Source of the DNA: Merluccius polli
Taxonomy: Eukaryota > Chordata > Actinopteri > Gadiformes > Merlucciidae
Assembly: GCA_030340625.1 (NCBI GenBank)
Contig: JAOPHQ010005431.1
Coordinates: 32,501-96,500 of the forward strand
Direction of reading: 5' to 3'
DNA length: 64,000 bases
The notes beneath the pieces are model-generated. The model ran no database searches and was not told where the DNA came from. It saw only the letters and a list, made by a program, of their open reading frames with translations. Below, piece by piece: positions 1 to 10,850 of the stretch; position 1 is the first letter of the stretch; the number at the start of each line of letters is the position of its first letter. The translations under genes were made by a program, and so were the position numbers.

Positions 1-449
1 ACCTGAAATATTAGCCGTCCCTCTACTTTATCTCAGCCTCCGAATGTCATTAAGGCGCGGTATAGGGGTTAAGACACCTTGCTCAAAACTAGTGGATATT
101 GCGGTTCGAACCTAGAACCTTTCGGCCGCCCGGGAGTCAATCACCCGAACCACTATCGACTAACCTTCTCGGATTCGTCAATGTTCCTTCCTTTAGATTG
201 GTTGCAAATGAACAAACGAATGACAACCCAATAGTGGTCAATGACATGTTTCAATACAACCCAATAGGAGCAAACAGCTTCTTAATGGAGTCTGTACGTA
301 CAGAAAACTGGTAAGACCAAGTGACGTCTTGGAAAAATACAAGATTTTTTGTTTCTCATTTGTTTAAGGCATCGCTGACATGCATTTCAAACAAAACAAA
401 ACGTGTCGGCATTGAGCTAAATGAAAATGTAGTCGATTTTTTTTTTTAC
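1..449. other. neto1 intron and left-edge flank with a SINE-like scrap
   Basis: This is the intron downstream of neto1 coding exon 4 (gene on minus strand). No further neto1 exon is recognisable. At about 85-175 the words GGTTCGAACC and ACCTTTCGGCCG, followed by CCGAACCACTA, resemble the antisense head of a tRNA-derived fish SINE. The plus-strand open frame here has no recognisable protein character. Confidence 0.4.
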
Positions 450-698
450 CTGCGGTGAAGTTGTAGCGCGCTGAAAATCCCACCGCTTCCAGTTCTCCGT
501 CGGTGACAAACTTTATCCACAGATAGCGACCGCTACTCCTGATATCAGGAGGGCTGTGCTGGCCACAATATCGGCCCATCACCGGGGAGAAGCCAAACGG
601 TCCATCCCGCACTTCGATGTTGTCAAATTTACACTCCCAAGAGGACTCTATGGAGTAGTTGTCTTCAAAATGGAGATCGATACACTGCCTGGGGGGTG
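450..698 (-). CDS. neto1: neto1 coding exon 4 (CUB1, C-terminal two thirds)
   Basis: 249 nt, phase 1 to phase 1, acceptor ATCATAG, donor GTAAAA. Reads from PPRQCIDLHFEDNYSIESSW to SARYNFTA. It carries the CUB cysteines in WECKF and RYCG and the conserved VRDGPFGFSP block. No stop or frameshift is seen. Confidence 0.93.
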
Positions 699-1466
699 CT
701 ATGATGGGGTTGGTTGAAAGTTACACAAGAAAAAAAGAAAGAAAAAGCAATTACTTGGGATCGTAATAACATCATTGGCTAAGTTATAAATCATCCACAC
801 ACTTTCATTGATCAACGTTCAGGTCTGCATGTATCCCAATCAGTATTAGTATTGTGTTCAATAAACATGCTGGCATTGAATTGCAGTTCAGAGACTGCCC
901 CACGTCGGCCATCTTGTTATGGGTTCACTTCAACTCCTCCTAACATGTCCTCAGCATCACAACATAACAGCTGACACCCTCTCTATGGCGGCATCATTCA
1001 ATGAAAACCCAAACTACACCCTGCGTCCTCTGACAGACAATAAGACATGGTGAGGTGAGAGACGATGGCACTCAAAGCCTTGTGAGTTCCCCGCTGTTGC
1101 TTCTGCCACTGTGGCGGCTAGGACACCCACCTTCTAGGATGTAAACACACTCGGTCTCTGGGGGGTATTTGCTGGGGTAATTGGGGGACGTGAAGACCCC
1201 TCCGTCTGGTTCTTTCACCCAGGTGCCGCACTGACCCACGGGCTTCACGCCAGAGTTGTTTTTCCCTGAAATCGAGACGAGGAACGGAGTCAAAGACCAG
1301 ATCAGCGTGGAGGAGCATCACTGTGTGGGGGATAAAACCATGGGGGGGGGGGGGGGGGGGGGGGGACTAAGGTGGTGTGTGTGTGTGTGTGTGTATACCT
1401 GCTGTATCCTTCTTCGTTGCCCCAGACAGTCCAAGTAGGAGAAGACTTGCAACAACTGCAAAACGT

Positions 1467-1563
<97 letters not shown>

Positions 1564-1865
1564 AACAGAAAGCATTGTGGGTGAAGTATATTGATGTAGA
1601 TTTCCTTTGGTTCACTTTCTCTCATCATTAAATACAACTCTCCAATTAGGCATACAAAGTCCATCCTGTAACTTTATCATCAAGATGTAAAGGAGACTAT
1701 TCTAGATACCAGATACAGATAATAATTTTAAAAAATGAAATAAGGCCTTTGCAACATTGTGGAAAGAAATAGCAGGTAAAGTAGACCCATGTAGGCTCAC
1801 CAACTACAGCGTGCAGCTTACAGCCTGATAGACTTACCGTGAAGAAAGCTGTGCCCATGTACCAT
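450..1865 (-). CDS. neto1: NETO1 (neuropilin and tolloid-like 1), 5' coding exons, partial
   Basis: Single-pass membrane protein with CUB domains that acts as an auxiliary subunit of kainate and NMDA receptors in neurons (family knowledge). Four minus-strand exons join in frame: 1865-1838, 1455-1399, 1265-1131 and 698-450, giving about 156 residues. They encode a signal peptide starting MVHGHSFLH and running through VVASLLLLGLSGATKK, then the first CUB domain (QCGTWVKEPDGGVFTSPNYP, then WECKFDNIEVRDGPFGFSP, then GRYCGQHSPPDIRSSGRYLW, ending GFSARYNFT). The GATKK and WECKFD blocks agree with NETO1 better than NETO2, as I remember them. Every boundary has GT/AG and all introns are phase 1. The start ATG has a strong context (G at -3 and +4), with an in-frame TAG 36 nt upstream (1899-1901). 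The second CUB, LDLa, membrane and tail exons lie beyond the left edge. Confidence 0.93.
1131..1265 (-). CDS. neto1: neto1 coding exon 3 (start of CUB1)
   Basis: 135 nt, exactly 45 codons in phase 1. Acceptor CGATTTCAG, donor GTGGGT. Encodes KNNSGVKPVGQCGTWVKEP, then DGGVFTSPNYPSKYPPETEC and VYILE. The first CUB cysteine is in QCGTW and the SPNYPSKYPP motif is the classic CUB start. Confidence 0.93.
1399..1455 (-). CDS. neto1: neto1 coding exon 2 (signal-peptide core)
   Basis: 57 nt exon encoding the hydrophobic core VASLLLLGLSGATKKDTA. The acceptor ACGTTTTGCAG lies 12 nt downstream, in transcript sense, of a 91 bp (TG)n tract. The donor is GTATAC, running into a short (AC)n and then a poly-C run. 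Phase 1 on both sides joins exons 1 and 3 in frame. Confidence 0.88.
1838..1865 (-). CDS. neto1: neto1 coding exon 1 (start codon)
   Basis: 28 coding nt, ATG then VHGHSFLH, ending in phase 1 at a consensus donor (CACG|GTAAGT). It matches the MVxGxSxLH start I remember for NETO1. The exon continues upstream as 5'UTR. An out-of-frame ATG at 1908 overlaps this start. Confidence 0.87.
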
Positions 1866-2554
1866 GTCTGTTCCTTTCACAAAGGGCTTCAGACTCCACT
1901 AAGTCCATTGAGATGAATGAAGACTCCAGCAGAACAAGTATGGAGACAAGACTTCCCGCAAGACCTCGGATCGAATAGGATCTTTTACATAAAAAAGGAC
2001 TAAAAAAAGAAAGGAAAAGAAAAGAAAAGGAAAGACACCAAAAAACAAAACAAAAAAACACAAAAAGGGCAAAATGTACTCCTTGTGGATTAAAAAATGT
2101 TGAATTGGAAAATGTTAAAAAAAGAAAAAAAAAGAAATCCGCTTTCAACAACTAATCGCCAGTTTAATACAAAACCAGGACCAGGTCCATCCAAACGTTT
2201 CCAGTGCCCCTTGGTGCGTCGGATGCGCTGAAAGCAGGGATGCTCCCGTCATCAGCCTGCCCTGATCGCTCCACCTATGTCATATTATTTAAACATTTAA
2301 GATATATGCATAAAGCCTTTTTTTCTTTTTCTTTTTTTTCTTTTCTTTTTTGTCTTGTTATTCCTCTTCAGCCCTTAACAGAAGGACATGGGGACATTCA
2401 TAAGGATGTACAACGGTACGGCGCACATTTTCCCCTTTCCCTTTCCTCAGCCTGTCTTCTTCACTCTTGAAGTGGATAAGAATAATAATAGCAATAATAA
2501 TAATAATGATAATAAAAAAATCCTCGAGTCAACTGGCAGTCAAAGGGGACAAGT
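1866..2554 (-). other. probable neto1 5'UTR or upstream sequence, A-rich
   Basis: Upstream of the neto1 start codon. On the plus strand 1990-2140 is A-rich, and 2310-2350 T-rich. An ATN/AAT trinucleotide run sits at about 2475-2515. No coding signal is seen. It is unclear whether the 5'UTR is continuous to the CpG-rich segment beyond 2555 or spliced. Confidence 0.35.
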
Positions 2555-2840
2555 CACATTGCGCGGGTGCGTAATGGTCGCCCTCTTAATCATTTCTCGC
2601 GGCGCGACGCTGGCGATCCGAGAGCTTCTTCATCCTCCTGCCAACTGACGGCTCCCCGCTCCGCAGCCACCAGGAGTTAATGTGTTATCGCCCTCCTCCT
2701 CCCTCCCTCCTCCTCCTCCTCCTGCTCCCTTCCTCCTCCTCCTCCTCCTCCTCCTCCTCCTCCTCCTCTTCCAAAAGCTAGTCGCTCATTTAACACGAGT
2801 TTGCGACGCAGTGGTCCGTTGCGCAAAAGGAAACCGCGTA
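2555..2840 (-). promoter_or_regulatory. candidate neto1 promoter/5'UTR, CpG-containing with (TCC)n
   Basis: In a window where CpG is otherwise scarce, this stretch has clusters such as GCGCGGGTGCG and CGCGGCGCGACGC, plus GTTTGCGACGCAG and GTTGCGCAAAAG. It includes a (TCC)n tract at 2691-2770, which is (GGA)n in gene sense. Its place 0.7-1 kb upstream of the neto1 ATG fits a TATA-less CpG promoter. The transcription start is not visible. Confidence 0.5.
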
Positions 2841-3079
2841 AAAATGTCCGGCGAGCGATGAAAACTTCTTCAAAAAAATAAAAAAAAGATGGAGGTTATA
2901 TCCCCCCCAAAAAAAAACAAAAAAGAAAAAAAAGAAAAGAAGATGGAGAGAAAACTTCCTGAATGGTATACTTCCTGGTCTGAAGTAGAGGGAAGAGAGC
3001 GGGTATCTTCAGTTTATCCAGCAGCTCTGTGGTCAACGGTTTGGTCAAAAAATGTAAGGTAAGGAGAAAAAATAAGACA

Positions 3080-3414
3080 GAGATGGAGAGGGAGAGAGGG
3101 AGAGGGAGAGAGGGAGAGGGAGAGAGGGAGAGAGGGAGAGATGGAGAGAGAGAGAGAGAGAGAGAGACAGAGACAGAGAGAGAGAGGGAGAGGGGGGGGG
3201 AGGGAGAGAGAGAGAGAGGGGGGAGGGAGAGAGGGAGGGAGAGGGAGACAGAGAGAGGGGGGAGAGGGAGAGAGAGGGGGAGGGAGAGAGAGAGGGAGAG
3301 CGATAGGGGGGAGAGGGAGAGAGGGGGAGAGGGAGAGAGGGAGAGGGGGGAGAGGGAGAGAGAGAAGGGGAGAGGGAGAGAGAGAGGGAGAGGAAAAGAG
3401 AGGGAGAGAGGGAA

Positions 3415-3445
<31 letters not shown>

Positions 3446-3747
3446 AGAGGGAGAGAGAGAGAGGAGAGAGAGAGAGAGGGGGAGGGAGAGAGAGGGGGGA
3501 GGGAGAGGGGAGAGAGAGGGAGGGAGAGGGAGACAGAGAGAGGGGGGAGAGGGAGAGAGAGAGGAGGGGAGAGAGGGAGGGAGAGCGAGAGGGGGGAGAG
3601 GGGGAGAGGGAGAGAGGAGGGAGAGGGAGAGAGAGGGGGAGGGAGAGAGAGGGGGGAGGGAGAGAGAGAGGAGGGGAGAGAGGGAGGGAGAGCGAGAGGG
3701 GGGAGGGGGAGAGAGAGAGAGAGAGAGGGGGAGGAGGGGGGGGGGGT
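3080..3747 (+). repeat. polypurine (GA/GGGA)n tract, about 670 bp
   Basis: Almost uninterrupted G and A on the plus strand (C/T on the other), made of GAGAGG and GGGAGA words with short GACAGA interruptions. Four kinds of long open frame (RERERE, SLSPSL and so on) are open only because of composition. It lies about 1.2 kb upstream of the neto1 start and could form triplex DNA. Confidence 0.95.
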
Positions 3748-3895
3748 AGATACATTGATAAAAGCAAACCAGATAGATTCCAAAGACGGCAGGGGGACCA
3801 TCATCAGTAAGAGCAAGAAATGCAAGCAAATCACCCCACACAACGAACAAAATGACATGATGTGATCATGTCAAAGGTTGTTCTGTTCATTTACT

Positions 3896-4215
3896 TGCCG
3901 CTACAAGACGTAAGGGTACAGTTATGATATGAGCCTCAATGATACCGGTCGCTAGGATACAAGACGTTAGGTTACAAGTTATTAGGATAGGAGTCTCAAG
4001 GATACAAGTCACTAGGATACAAGACGTTAGGATACAAGTTATTAGGATAGGAGCCTCAAGGATACAAGTCACTATACAATACGTTCGGATACAAGTTATT
4101 ATTATATGAGTCCCGAGGACACAAGTCACTAGGACACTAGTCGCTAGGATACAAGTCGTTAGGACGCAAGCCGCTAGGATACAAGTCAACTCGTTAACAA
4201 GTCATAGGACATAGG
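3896..4215 (+). repeat. minisatellite, GGATACAAGTC-type unit
   Basis: Tandem degenerate copies of words such as CTAGGATACAAGTCACTAGG and GTTAGGATACAAGTTATT, with a longer period that includes GGATAGGAGYCTCAA. Copies differ by substitutions and small indels. The minus-strand open frame of repeated ILVTCIL is the repeat translated. Confidence 0.9.
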
Positions 4216-4501
4216 ACGCAAGTGTGCGGCGCTCGCCTCCTTGTCACACCTGACGAAGCTGAAGGGAGCATTCCCGGGGACAAGTCAGATGGCCCAGGTT
4301 CTCAAAATAGTGTTGGCAGCAGGCATATAATATCCATCTTCAGACACCGTACTGCAGTGGGCCGTGTCACACTGGACCCAGTCAGCGCCTCCATGCGCAT
4401 GCTAATGCAACTGGTTAGCATTCACTGGTGGACTCTGATCTGCATGAAGTGTACTGTACACAGAATCAGTCCAGCACTCCCTATCTGTGTCCCGTCCAAA
4501 C

Positions 4502-4520
4502 TATTATTGTTATTGTTGTC

Positions 4521-4614
<94 letters not shown>

Positions 4615-4640
4615 TTAGTATTATTATTAGTATTACTATT
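4502..4640 (+). repeat. (TTA)n joined to (ATA)n, self-complementary
   Basis: A run of TTA triplets to about 4555 is followed by ATA triplets to about 4612. The two halves are reverse complements and meet head to head, so either strand can fold into a long A/T hairpin. More ATT words follow. Confidence 0.9.
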
Positions 4641-4685
4641 ATTATAAGACCCTGAATGAAAAATAAAAGCTTGGTAAGTTCTTTA

Positions 4686-4701
4686 TCTCTCTCTCTCTCT
4701 C

Positions 4702-4739
<38 letters not shown>

Positions 4740-4780
4740 GCTCTCTCTCTCTCTCTGTCTGTCTCTCTCTCTCTTTCTGT
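4686..4780 (+). repeat. (CT)n/(GTCT)n microsatellite
   Basis: CT dinucleotides flank about eight GTCT tetranucleotides, then more CT and GTCT. Confidence 0.9.
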
Positions 4781-5030
4781 ATTTTGCTGGCTCATGATCC
4801 CTCTCTGTGTCTCTTTCGCAAACACCATCACGAGGACAAATTAAAGGTATTGTGCTAGTTGCAATTATCTCTGATACTCTTCCCTTAATGAGGTTCACTT
4901 CTACTGATTGGGCTTGTGATCGTACCATGAACACATTTATTTTCTCAACCGAGTTACGCAACGAAAACAAAAAAACATCTTGCGCCTCAATCCACCCGAT
5001 ATAAGGCTACCATGAAATGTTATGTACACA

Positions 5031-5054
5031 CACACACATATGTATGCGTGTGCG

Positions 5055-5108
<54 letters not shown>
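5031..5108 (+). repeat. (CA)n microsatellite
   Basis: Interrupted (CA)n with a GTGCGCACGCA break near 5050. Confidence 0.92.
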
Positions 5109-5112
<4 letters not shown>

Positions 5113-5399
5113 TGCACACGTACAGTTTATGAGAGGTGAAGCCCAGCGTTGCTACTGTACAACCATATCCCAACACACACATGAGAAACCCACCATTATT
5201 CAGTGTGACAGACCGCTTTGCCAAATCTGCACCAATGGATGAACACAACTCACGCGCCAATGTCTTCCTAAAACTGCTGTAACCTTCTCCCTGAGCACGG
5301 TATGCTATGTAAATGTTCAAGCAACATCCAAAATAAATCATTTAAAGTGTTCCTTTATTAGCAATTTGTGTTCCCGGGTAAACGGCGGCGGGTGCAGCA

Positions 5400-5920
5400 C
5401 ACTCTTGGTATCCGCGACGCCATGCGTTTCTCATGGGTAAACTCAAGAGATAAAGCAGCAGAGCTGTGTGGGAATTATTCAAATGAGGCTTATCTGGTCC
5501 ACCCGGCTGAATTCAACAGCACACAGTGCCCAGATTACAACTCATGGCGTTTGCAAAGAGAGACTTTTTTGACTGCATCGCACAGAGACCATCTCAAAGA
5601 GGTAATTCATTTCAACAGATCCTTTCAAAGTGGGCCGCTTTTTAATTACGCAAGTTTATCATAATGCCGGAGATAAGCAGGTTTGTTGGGCCGGCCTCCG
5701 CCTTAATTTCTATGTAATCACTTGGGTTTAAATAGGTCATTCAGACAGCAGTCCATCATTTATAAACCGCCACCAACAGATAAGATCAGGTGGTTTTAAA
5801 TCATCAGCTCGACTTTTGTGCAATCGCAATGTAATCATTAATTTTGTCTCTTAGCTGATAAGCCATTTGAGGATTATGTTGTCCTGATGATGACACAACC
5901 ACTGTTTCTCATTCACAGCC
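5400..5920. other. non-repetitive AT-rich DNA, candidate conserved regulatory element
   Basis: No simple repeat. It contains several TCF/LEF-like words (CCTTTCAAAG, ATCTCAAAG), homeodomain-type cores (TTTAATTACG, TCATTAATTT) and GATAA words. An open frame at 5368-5664 (98 codons) has no recognisable domain, and I do not call it a gene. Confidence 0.3.
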
Positions 5921-6100
5921 AGAATGTGTGTGTGTAAGAGAGAGAGAAAGAGAGAGGGATAGAGAGACAGAGAGACAGAAAGACAGAGAGCGGTAGAAGT
6001 AAACACTCAATGAACCTCATCAGCCAGGCATTCAACAGTATGAGCGGCTCTTACAGAACACTATTTATGTGGCTGTAAGACACCTTGTAGTTCATTAATG

Positions 6101-6170
6101 GGGGGGGGGGGGGGGGGGCACATTTACGTAGCGTGTGGCTGTGGCTTTGAACAAATATTTGAGCCACACA

Positions 6171-6206
<36 letters not shown>

Positions 6207-6314
6207 CTCTGTCGCTGTGCTACATTTGCTGTCTGGCTCTCTGCTGATAGACTCTATAGTACTCTGGATTCCTCTTCATCTCAGAGCAACCTCTGGAGCC
6301 AGCAGGGAGGGAGG

Positions 6315-6400
<86 letters not shown>
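6101..6400 (+). repeat. poly-G, (CT)n and (GA)n cluster
   Basis: G run at 6101-6118, (CT)n at 6172-6203, (GA)n at 6317-6398 running into another G run. The (CT) and (GA) blocks are mutual reverse complements about 110 bp apart. Confidence 0.92.
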
Positions 6401-6407
<7 letters not shown>

Positions 6408-6613
6408 GGAGAGAGAGAGAGGGAAATGGACACGGAGAGAGGTAGATGATAGAGAGTGAGAGGATAGAGATATAGGGAGAGAGAGAGAGAGGGAAAGAAA
6501 GAAAGAAGAAGAGTACACGAATCAGATGATGTGGCATAAAAATACCTGTGGCTTATTTTCTGTCGGCACAGCCTTAGGAGCTTTAGCACGTTTTATTTTT
6601 TTTATTTCAAGAT

Positions 6614-8076
6614 GTGAAATTCCATTAAACATCCCCACCTCTAGTCACCGGGTTGGGGTAGGGCTGGGGTTGGGGTAGGGGTAGGGTTGTGGTAGGGGTA
6701 GGGTTGTGGTAGGGGTAGGGTTGTGGTAGGGGTAGGGTTGGGGTAGGGCTGGGGTTGTGGTAGGGGTAGGGTTGGGGTTGTGGTAGGGGTAAGTAGGGGT
6801 GAAATTCCATTAAACATCCCCACCTCTAGTCACCGGGTTGGGTAGGGGGTAGGGTTCGGGTAGGGTTGGGGTTGTGGTAGGGGTAAGTAGGGGTGAAATT
6901 CCATTAAACATCCCCACCTCTAGTCACCGGGTTGGGTAGGGGGTAGGGTTGGGGTTGGGGCTGGGGTTGGGGTAGGGGTTGGGGTTGTGGTAGGGGTAAG
7001 TAGGGGTGAAATTCCATTTAAACATCCCCACCTCTAGTCACCGGGTTGGGTAGGGGGTAGGGTTGGGGTAGGGTTGGGGTTGTGGTAGGGGTAAGTAGGG
7101 GTGAAATTCCATTAAACATCCCCACCTCTAGTCACCGGGTTGGGTAGGGGGTAGGGTTGGGGTTGGGGCTGGGGTTGGGGTAGGGTTGGGGTTGTGGTAG
7201 GGGTAAGTAGGGGTGAAATTCCATTAAACATCCCCACCTCTAGTCACCGGGTTGGGTAGGGGGTAGGGTTGGGGTTGGGGGCTGGGGTTGGGGTAGGGGT
7301 AGGGTTGGGGTTGTGGTAGGGGTAGGGTTGGGGTTGGGGTTGGGGGTAGGGTTGTGGTAGGGGGTAGGGGTAGGGTTGGTGTTGGGGTTGGGGTAGAGTT
7401 GGGGTAGGGGTAGGGTTGGGGTTGTGGTAGGGGTAGGGTTGGGGTTGGGGTAGGGTTGAGGTTGGGGTAGGGGTTTGGGGTTGTGGTAGGGGTAGGGTTG
7501 GAGTTGTGGTAGGGGTAGGGTTGGGGTTGTGGTAGGGTTGGGTTGTGGTAGGGGTAGGGTTGGGGTAGGGGTAGGGTTGGAGTTGTGGTAGGGGTAGGGT
7601 TGGGGTTGTGGTAGGGTTGGGGTTGTGGTTGGGGTAGGGGTAGGGTTGGGGTAGGGGTAGGGTTGGTGTTGGGGTTGGGGTAGAGTTGGGGTTGTGGTAG
7701 GGGTGGGGTTGGGGTAGGGTTGAGGTTGGGGTAGGGGTTGGGGTTGTGGTAGGGGTAGGGTTGGAGTTGTGGTAGGGGTAGGGTTGGGGTTGTGGTAGGG
7801 GTAGGGTTGGGGTAGGGTTGGGGTTGTGGTAGGGTTGGGGTAGGGTTGGAGTTGTTGTAGGGGTAGAGTTGGGGTTGTGGTAGGGTTGGGGTTGTGGTTG
7901 GGGTAGGGTTGGGGTAGGGGTAGGGTTGGGGTAGGGGTAGGGTTGGGGTTAGGGTAAGGGTTGGGGTAGGGTTGTGGTAGGGGTAGGGTTGGGGTTAGGG
8001 TTGGGGTTGGCGTTGGGGTAGGGTTGTGGTAGGGGTAGGGTTGGGGTTAGGGTTGGGGTTGGGTTGGGGTTGGCAG
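6614..8076 (+). repeat. 1.45 kb G-rich minisatellite (GGGTTGGGGTAGGG-like)
   Basis: Degenerate tandem array of GGGGTAGGGTTGGGGTTGTGG words, resembling decayed telomere-type repeat. In its first third a unique-looking block starting GTGAAATTCCATTAAACATC is reiterated at 6614, 6799, 6893, 7006, 7101 and 7213, so the array has a higher-order period of about 94-113 bp there (185 for the first step). Nearly every 20 bp on the plus strand has several runs of three or four G, so quadruplex potential is continuous. Confidence 0.95.
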
Positions 8077-8165
8077 TTTGTTTTATGGGAGCATGCTATT
8101 CTTCTGAAATGTTCAAATGTCAATGTTTATTTATTCCCCACCTCTTCTGGTGTCATACCACCGCA

Positions 8166-8188
8166 TTAGATGGATGGATAGATGGATG

Positions 8189-8235
<47 letters not shown>

Positions 8236-8252
8236 GGATAGATGGATAGATG

Positions 8253-8292
<40 letters not shown>
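8166..8292 (+). repeat. (GATA)n/(GATG)n microsatellite
   Basis: About 30 tetranucleotides, mostly GATA with GATG variants. Confidence 0.95.
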
Positions 8293-8293
<1 letters not shown>

Positions 8294-8442
8294 AAAGCCA
8301 TGCCTTTAAAATCACTAATAGGCCGAACTCACGACTTTAGTTTTTAACACTTTGTTCGCATGCCTTGCACAAAGGAAGACAGTGGTCTGGCTCCGGGCGA
8401 GCACTGAACCCTTCCACAATCTGCTTTGTGTGTACAGTCCCA

Positions 8443-8565
8443 GCCCCCCCCCCCCCCCCCCACACACACACACCGGGTGAAATTGACTGTGTTATTCACC
8501 ATTTGACCTCATTTGCCACTCGGTGGGTGTCATCCCGTGCCACCCCGCCCCCCCCCCCCCCCCGG
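8443..8565 (+). repeat. two poly-C runs with a short (CA)n
   Basis: C runs near 8445-8461 and 8549-8564, separated by a short (CA)n and unique sequence. Confidence 0.85.
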
Positions 8566-8891
8566 GCATCATTGGCTCATGTCAGACTGTCGCTCCATGG
8601 GTTCCAGCAGCCCCGACGGGAGAGTTAGCACTTCCAGGGCCTGTCGAAACATGTATTGTCACATTTCGTGAAAGTCCAACGCAAAACCAAAAAGTGTGCG
8701 TGCTGGACGTATACCGTATCAGCACTGCACAGCTCTTCTACACCGCGCTGGTCCTGTCTATATAACCTCGGCAGTGGTCAGGTGAAGTGTGTTTGTCCTG
8801 AAGCGCCGGCGCACCTCTCCCCGCTCTGTAAAAGCAGGGAGGAGAGAGACAGTTTTAAGCTGAAATGTCAGTTGGACTGTTTGTAGAAGCT

Positions 8892-8933
<42 letters not shown>

Positions 8934-8957
8934 ATAAGTGTGTGTGTGTGTGTGTGT
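8892..8957 (+). repeat. (GT)n microsatellite
   Basis: Two (GT)n blocks separated by CATAA. Confidence 0.92.
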
Positions 8958-8959
8958 AT

Positions 8960-10390
8960 TCCGACCTTTGAACCAGCCTCACTGTTTGGGGAGCGGTGTC
9001 GGTTTTCTTCAGATCCTCTCACACTGAAACAGTCCCACTGAGTTTTCGCTTTCTCACTCACCAGCGTCTGAGTGCCGTGTATCACGGTACATTTCTCTCA
9101 AGCCAACCCTAAACACAATCATTGAGATTACCAGAAAAACGATTGCAATCTGTTTGGTGGGTTGCTTTTTTCTGTTCAAATGTCACAGGAAAGTACAGTA
9201 AAGTGCTCTTCGAGGGGAAGTTAAACAAGCAAAGTTTTCTTTGGCTGTTTTTACAACAGTGAAACCTGCAGTGCGATCTTGTGCAGTTGAGTCAGTGGAG
9301 ACGCTTAAAGAGCCTCGCTTAGTTCATTAAGTGAATGGCTTGCCAAATGTCACCGTGGATGCAGACTGTCTTAAAGTGTTTTAAACCATGCAAATCAAAT
9401 CTAAGTACAGAATCATCATGTTGCTGTATGATGTATCATCTGTCCTATAGGCAAGCGATGCTGTCACATGTGATTCTGTGAAGATCTGATCAGATAGGTC
9501 AGTTGTGCTTAAAAACAAATACTCTAACCGATTAGTATGACAAAAGCCAAAGATAAAAACCCATAGCATGGGTTTTTACACAAAATTAATCTGTCTAAAT
9601 GAATTGCTCGTGATAACCTAGAAGGATAAGGAATCAAGGATGCAAGAATGTGCCCGAATGTTGCAATATGGCACTTCAATTATTCATCCATAGAGGGATC
9701 GTCTTGCCACATTGCCATAATCTCATAATTAATATACTGAGAATCATATACTAGTATTATTTGTTGTCCTGACAAAACTATCTTTTTTTTTTCTAATTAC
9801 GGCAGTGGTGCAAATTCAGAATGAGTAACAACCCCCATTACGGCAGGAGATTCAACTTCAATATGAAAAATGTAGGCCTACACTGCAAAGTGTAACCTAG
9901 ACAGCACTAGTAAAAGATCACTAAGTGGTTGATCAGATCAAATATTATGTGCTCCTTTTGTCATCGGGTTATTTCAAGCAATGGGCTGACCTTCTTCTTA
10001 ACCTTCCCCAGTCGTCTCTCCAATTTGGAAAAGGCCAAGGGAAAAACATCAATAAAATCCAAGCATGAGTTGGTTATGCAGCATTTCCTGCATGCGTTCC
10101 ATAACTTTCGTTAGGATCCTATATAGTGTTGGACTATTGGTATTATCTCGTCCGTGCAGCCGTTAGACAACTCTAGGGAAGATAAGGCAGAAGGAAATAA
10201 ATGACACAGGAGGAGAGAACAAAGAAAGGAGAAAAAGGTGGAGTAAATGATTGAGGGAGAAGCTTGATGTCGAAGGAGGTGAGGAAGCCAAGGTTATTCT
10301 CAAAACTATTAATGAATACACCATCTATCTACCCGTACTATCCATCTATCCATCAGTTTGTCCGTCCTTCTATATATCCATCTATCCATC
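8960..10390. other. intergenic DNA without recognisable gene
   Basis: Ordinary AT-rich sequence. Open frames are short, and none shows domains or splice structure that I recognise. Confidence 0.5.
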
Positions 10391-10394
10391 CATC

Positions 10395-10455
10395 TTTCTA
10401 ATAATAATATATTCAATTTATATAGCGCTTTTCAAGGTGCTCAAAGACGCTTGTA
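10395..10455 (+). repeat. dispersed fish repeat fragment (TATATAGCGCTTTTCAAGG)
   Basis: The phrase AATTTATATAGCGCTTTTC followed by AAGGTGCTCAAAGACGCTT is a wording I recall as a common dispersed repeat in teleost genomes. A diverged relative sits at 42980-43030. Confidence 0.45.
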
Positions 10456-10781
10456 TATGCTTCTATATATCTTCCCTATCCCACAGACCGCTAGTATTTT
10501 GTCACTTGTAGTATTTTGGTAAACGTGTATTGTTAGTAGCTGTTACAATTTTATGGAAGAATTAACCACCTGTTATGAACATGTTGACATTTATTATTTT
10601 CCAGTTTTAACTACTTTTGTTGAATTATGTGACTTGACTTCATGAGTGTTACTAGCAGCATGTTGATTGGGACAATGAGAAAGATGGTGGATAACAGGAT
10701 TTTGAGATAATATTGTTGTTCACATTAAAGTAGAGAGAAAGAACGCCATCTTCAACACCATCATAACCTTTCTCCTGTGTT

Positions 10782-10833
<52 letters not shown>

Positions 10834-10850
10834 ATATCTGTCTATATATC
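10782..10850 (+). repeat. (TCTA)n microsatellite
   Basis: About 16 TCTA units ending in TATATCTG variants. Confidence 0.93.

Noticed and set aside
1302..1664. Long CVCVCV and THTHTH open frames here and at 11.6-12.1, 15, 16.7, 33.5, 42.3 and 61 kb
   Set aside because: Translations of (CA)n/(GT)n, open in several frames at once, no coding character.
2896..3865. Open frames of 200-320 codons (SLSLPLSP, RERERG)
   Set aside because: Open because the DNA is polypurine/polypyrimidine and lacks stop codons in all frames.
8100..8300. CRISPR-like regular repeats (GATA tract) and other tandem arrays
   Set aside because: Repeats are contiguous without unique spacers and the genome is eukaryotic.
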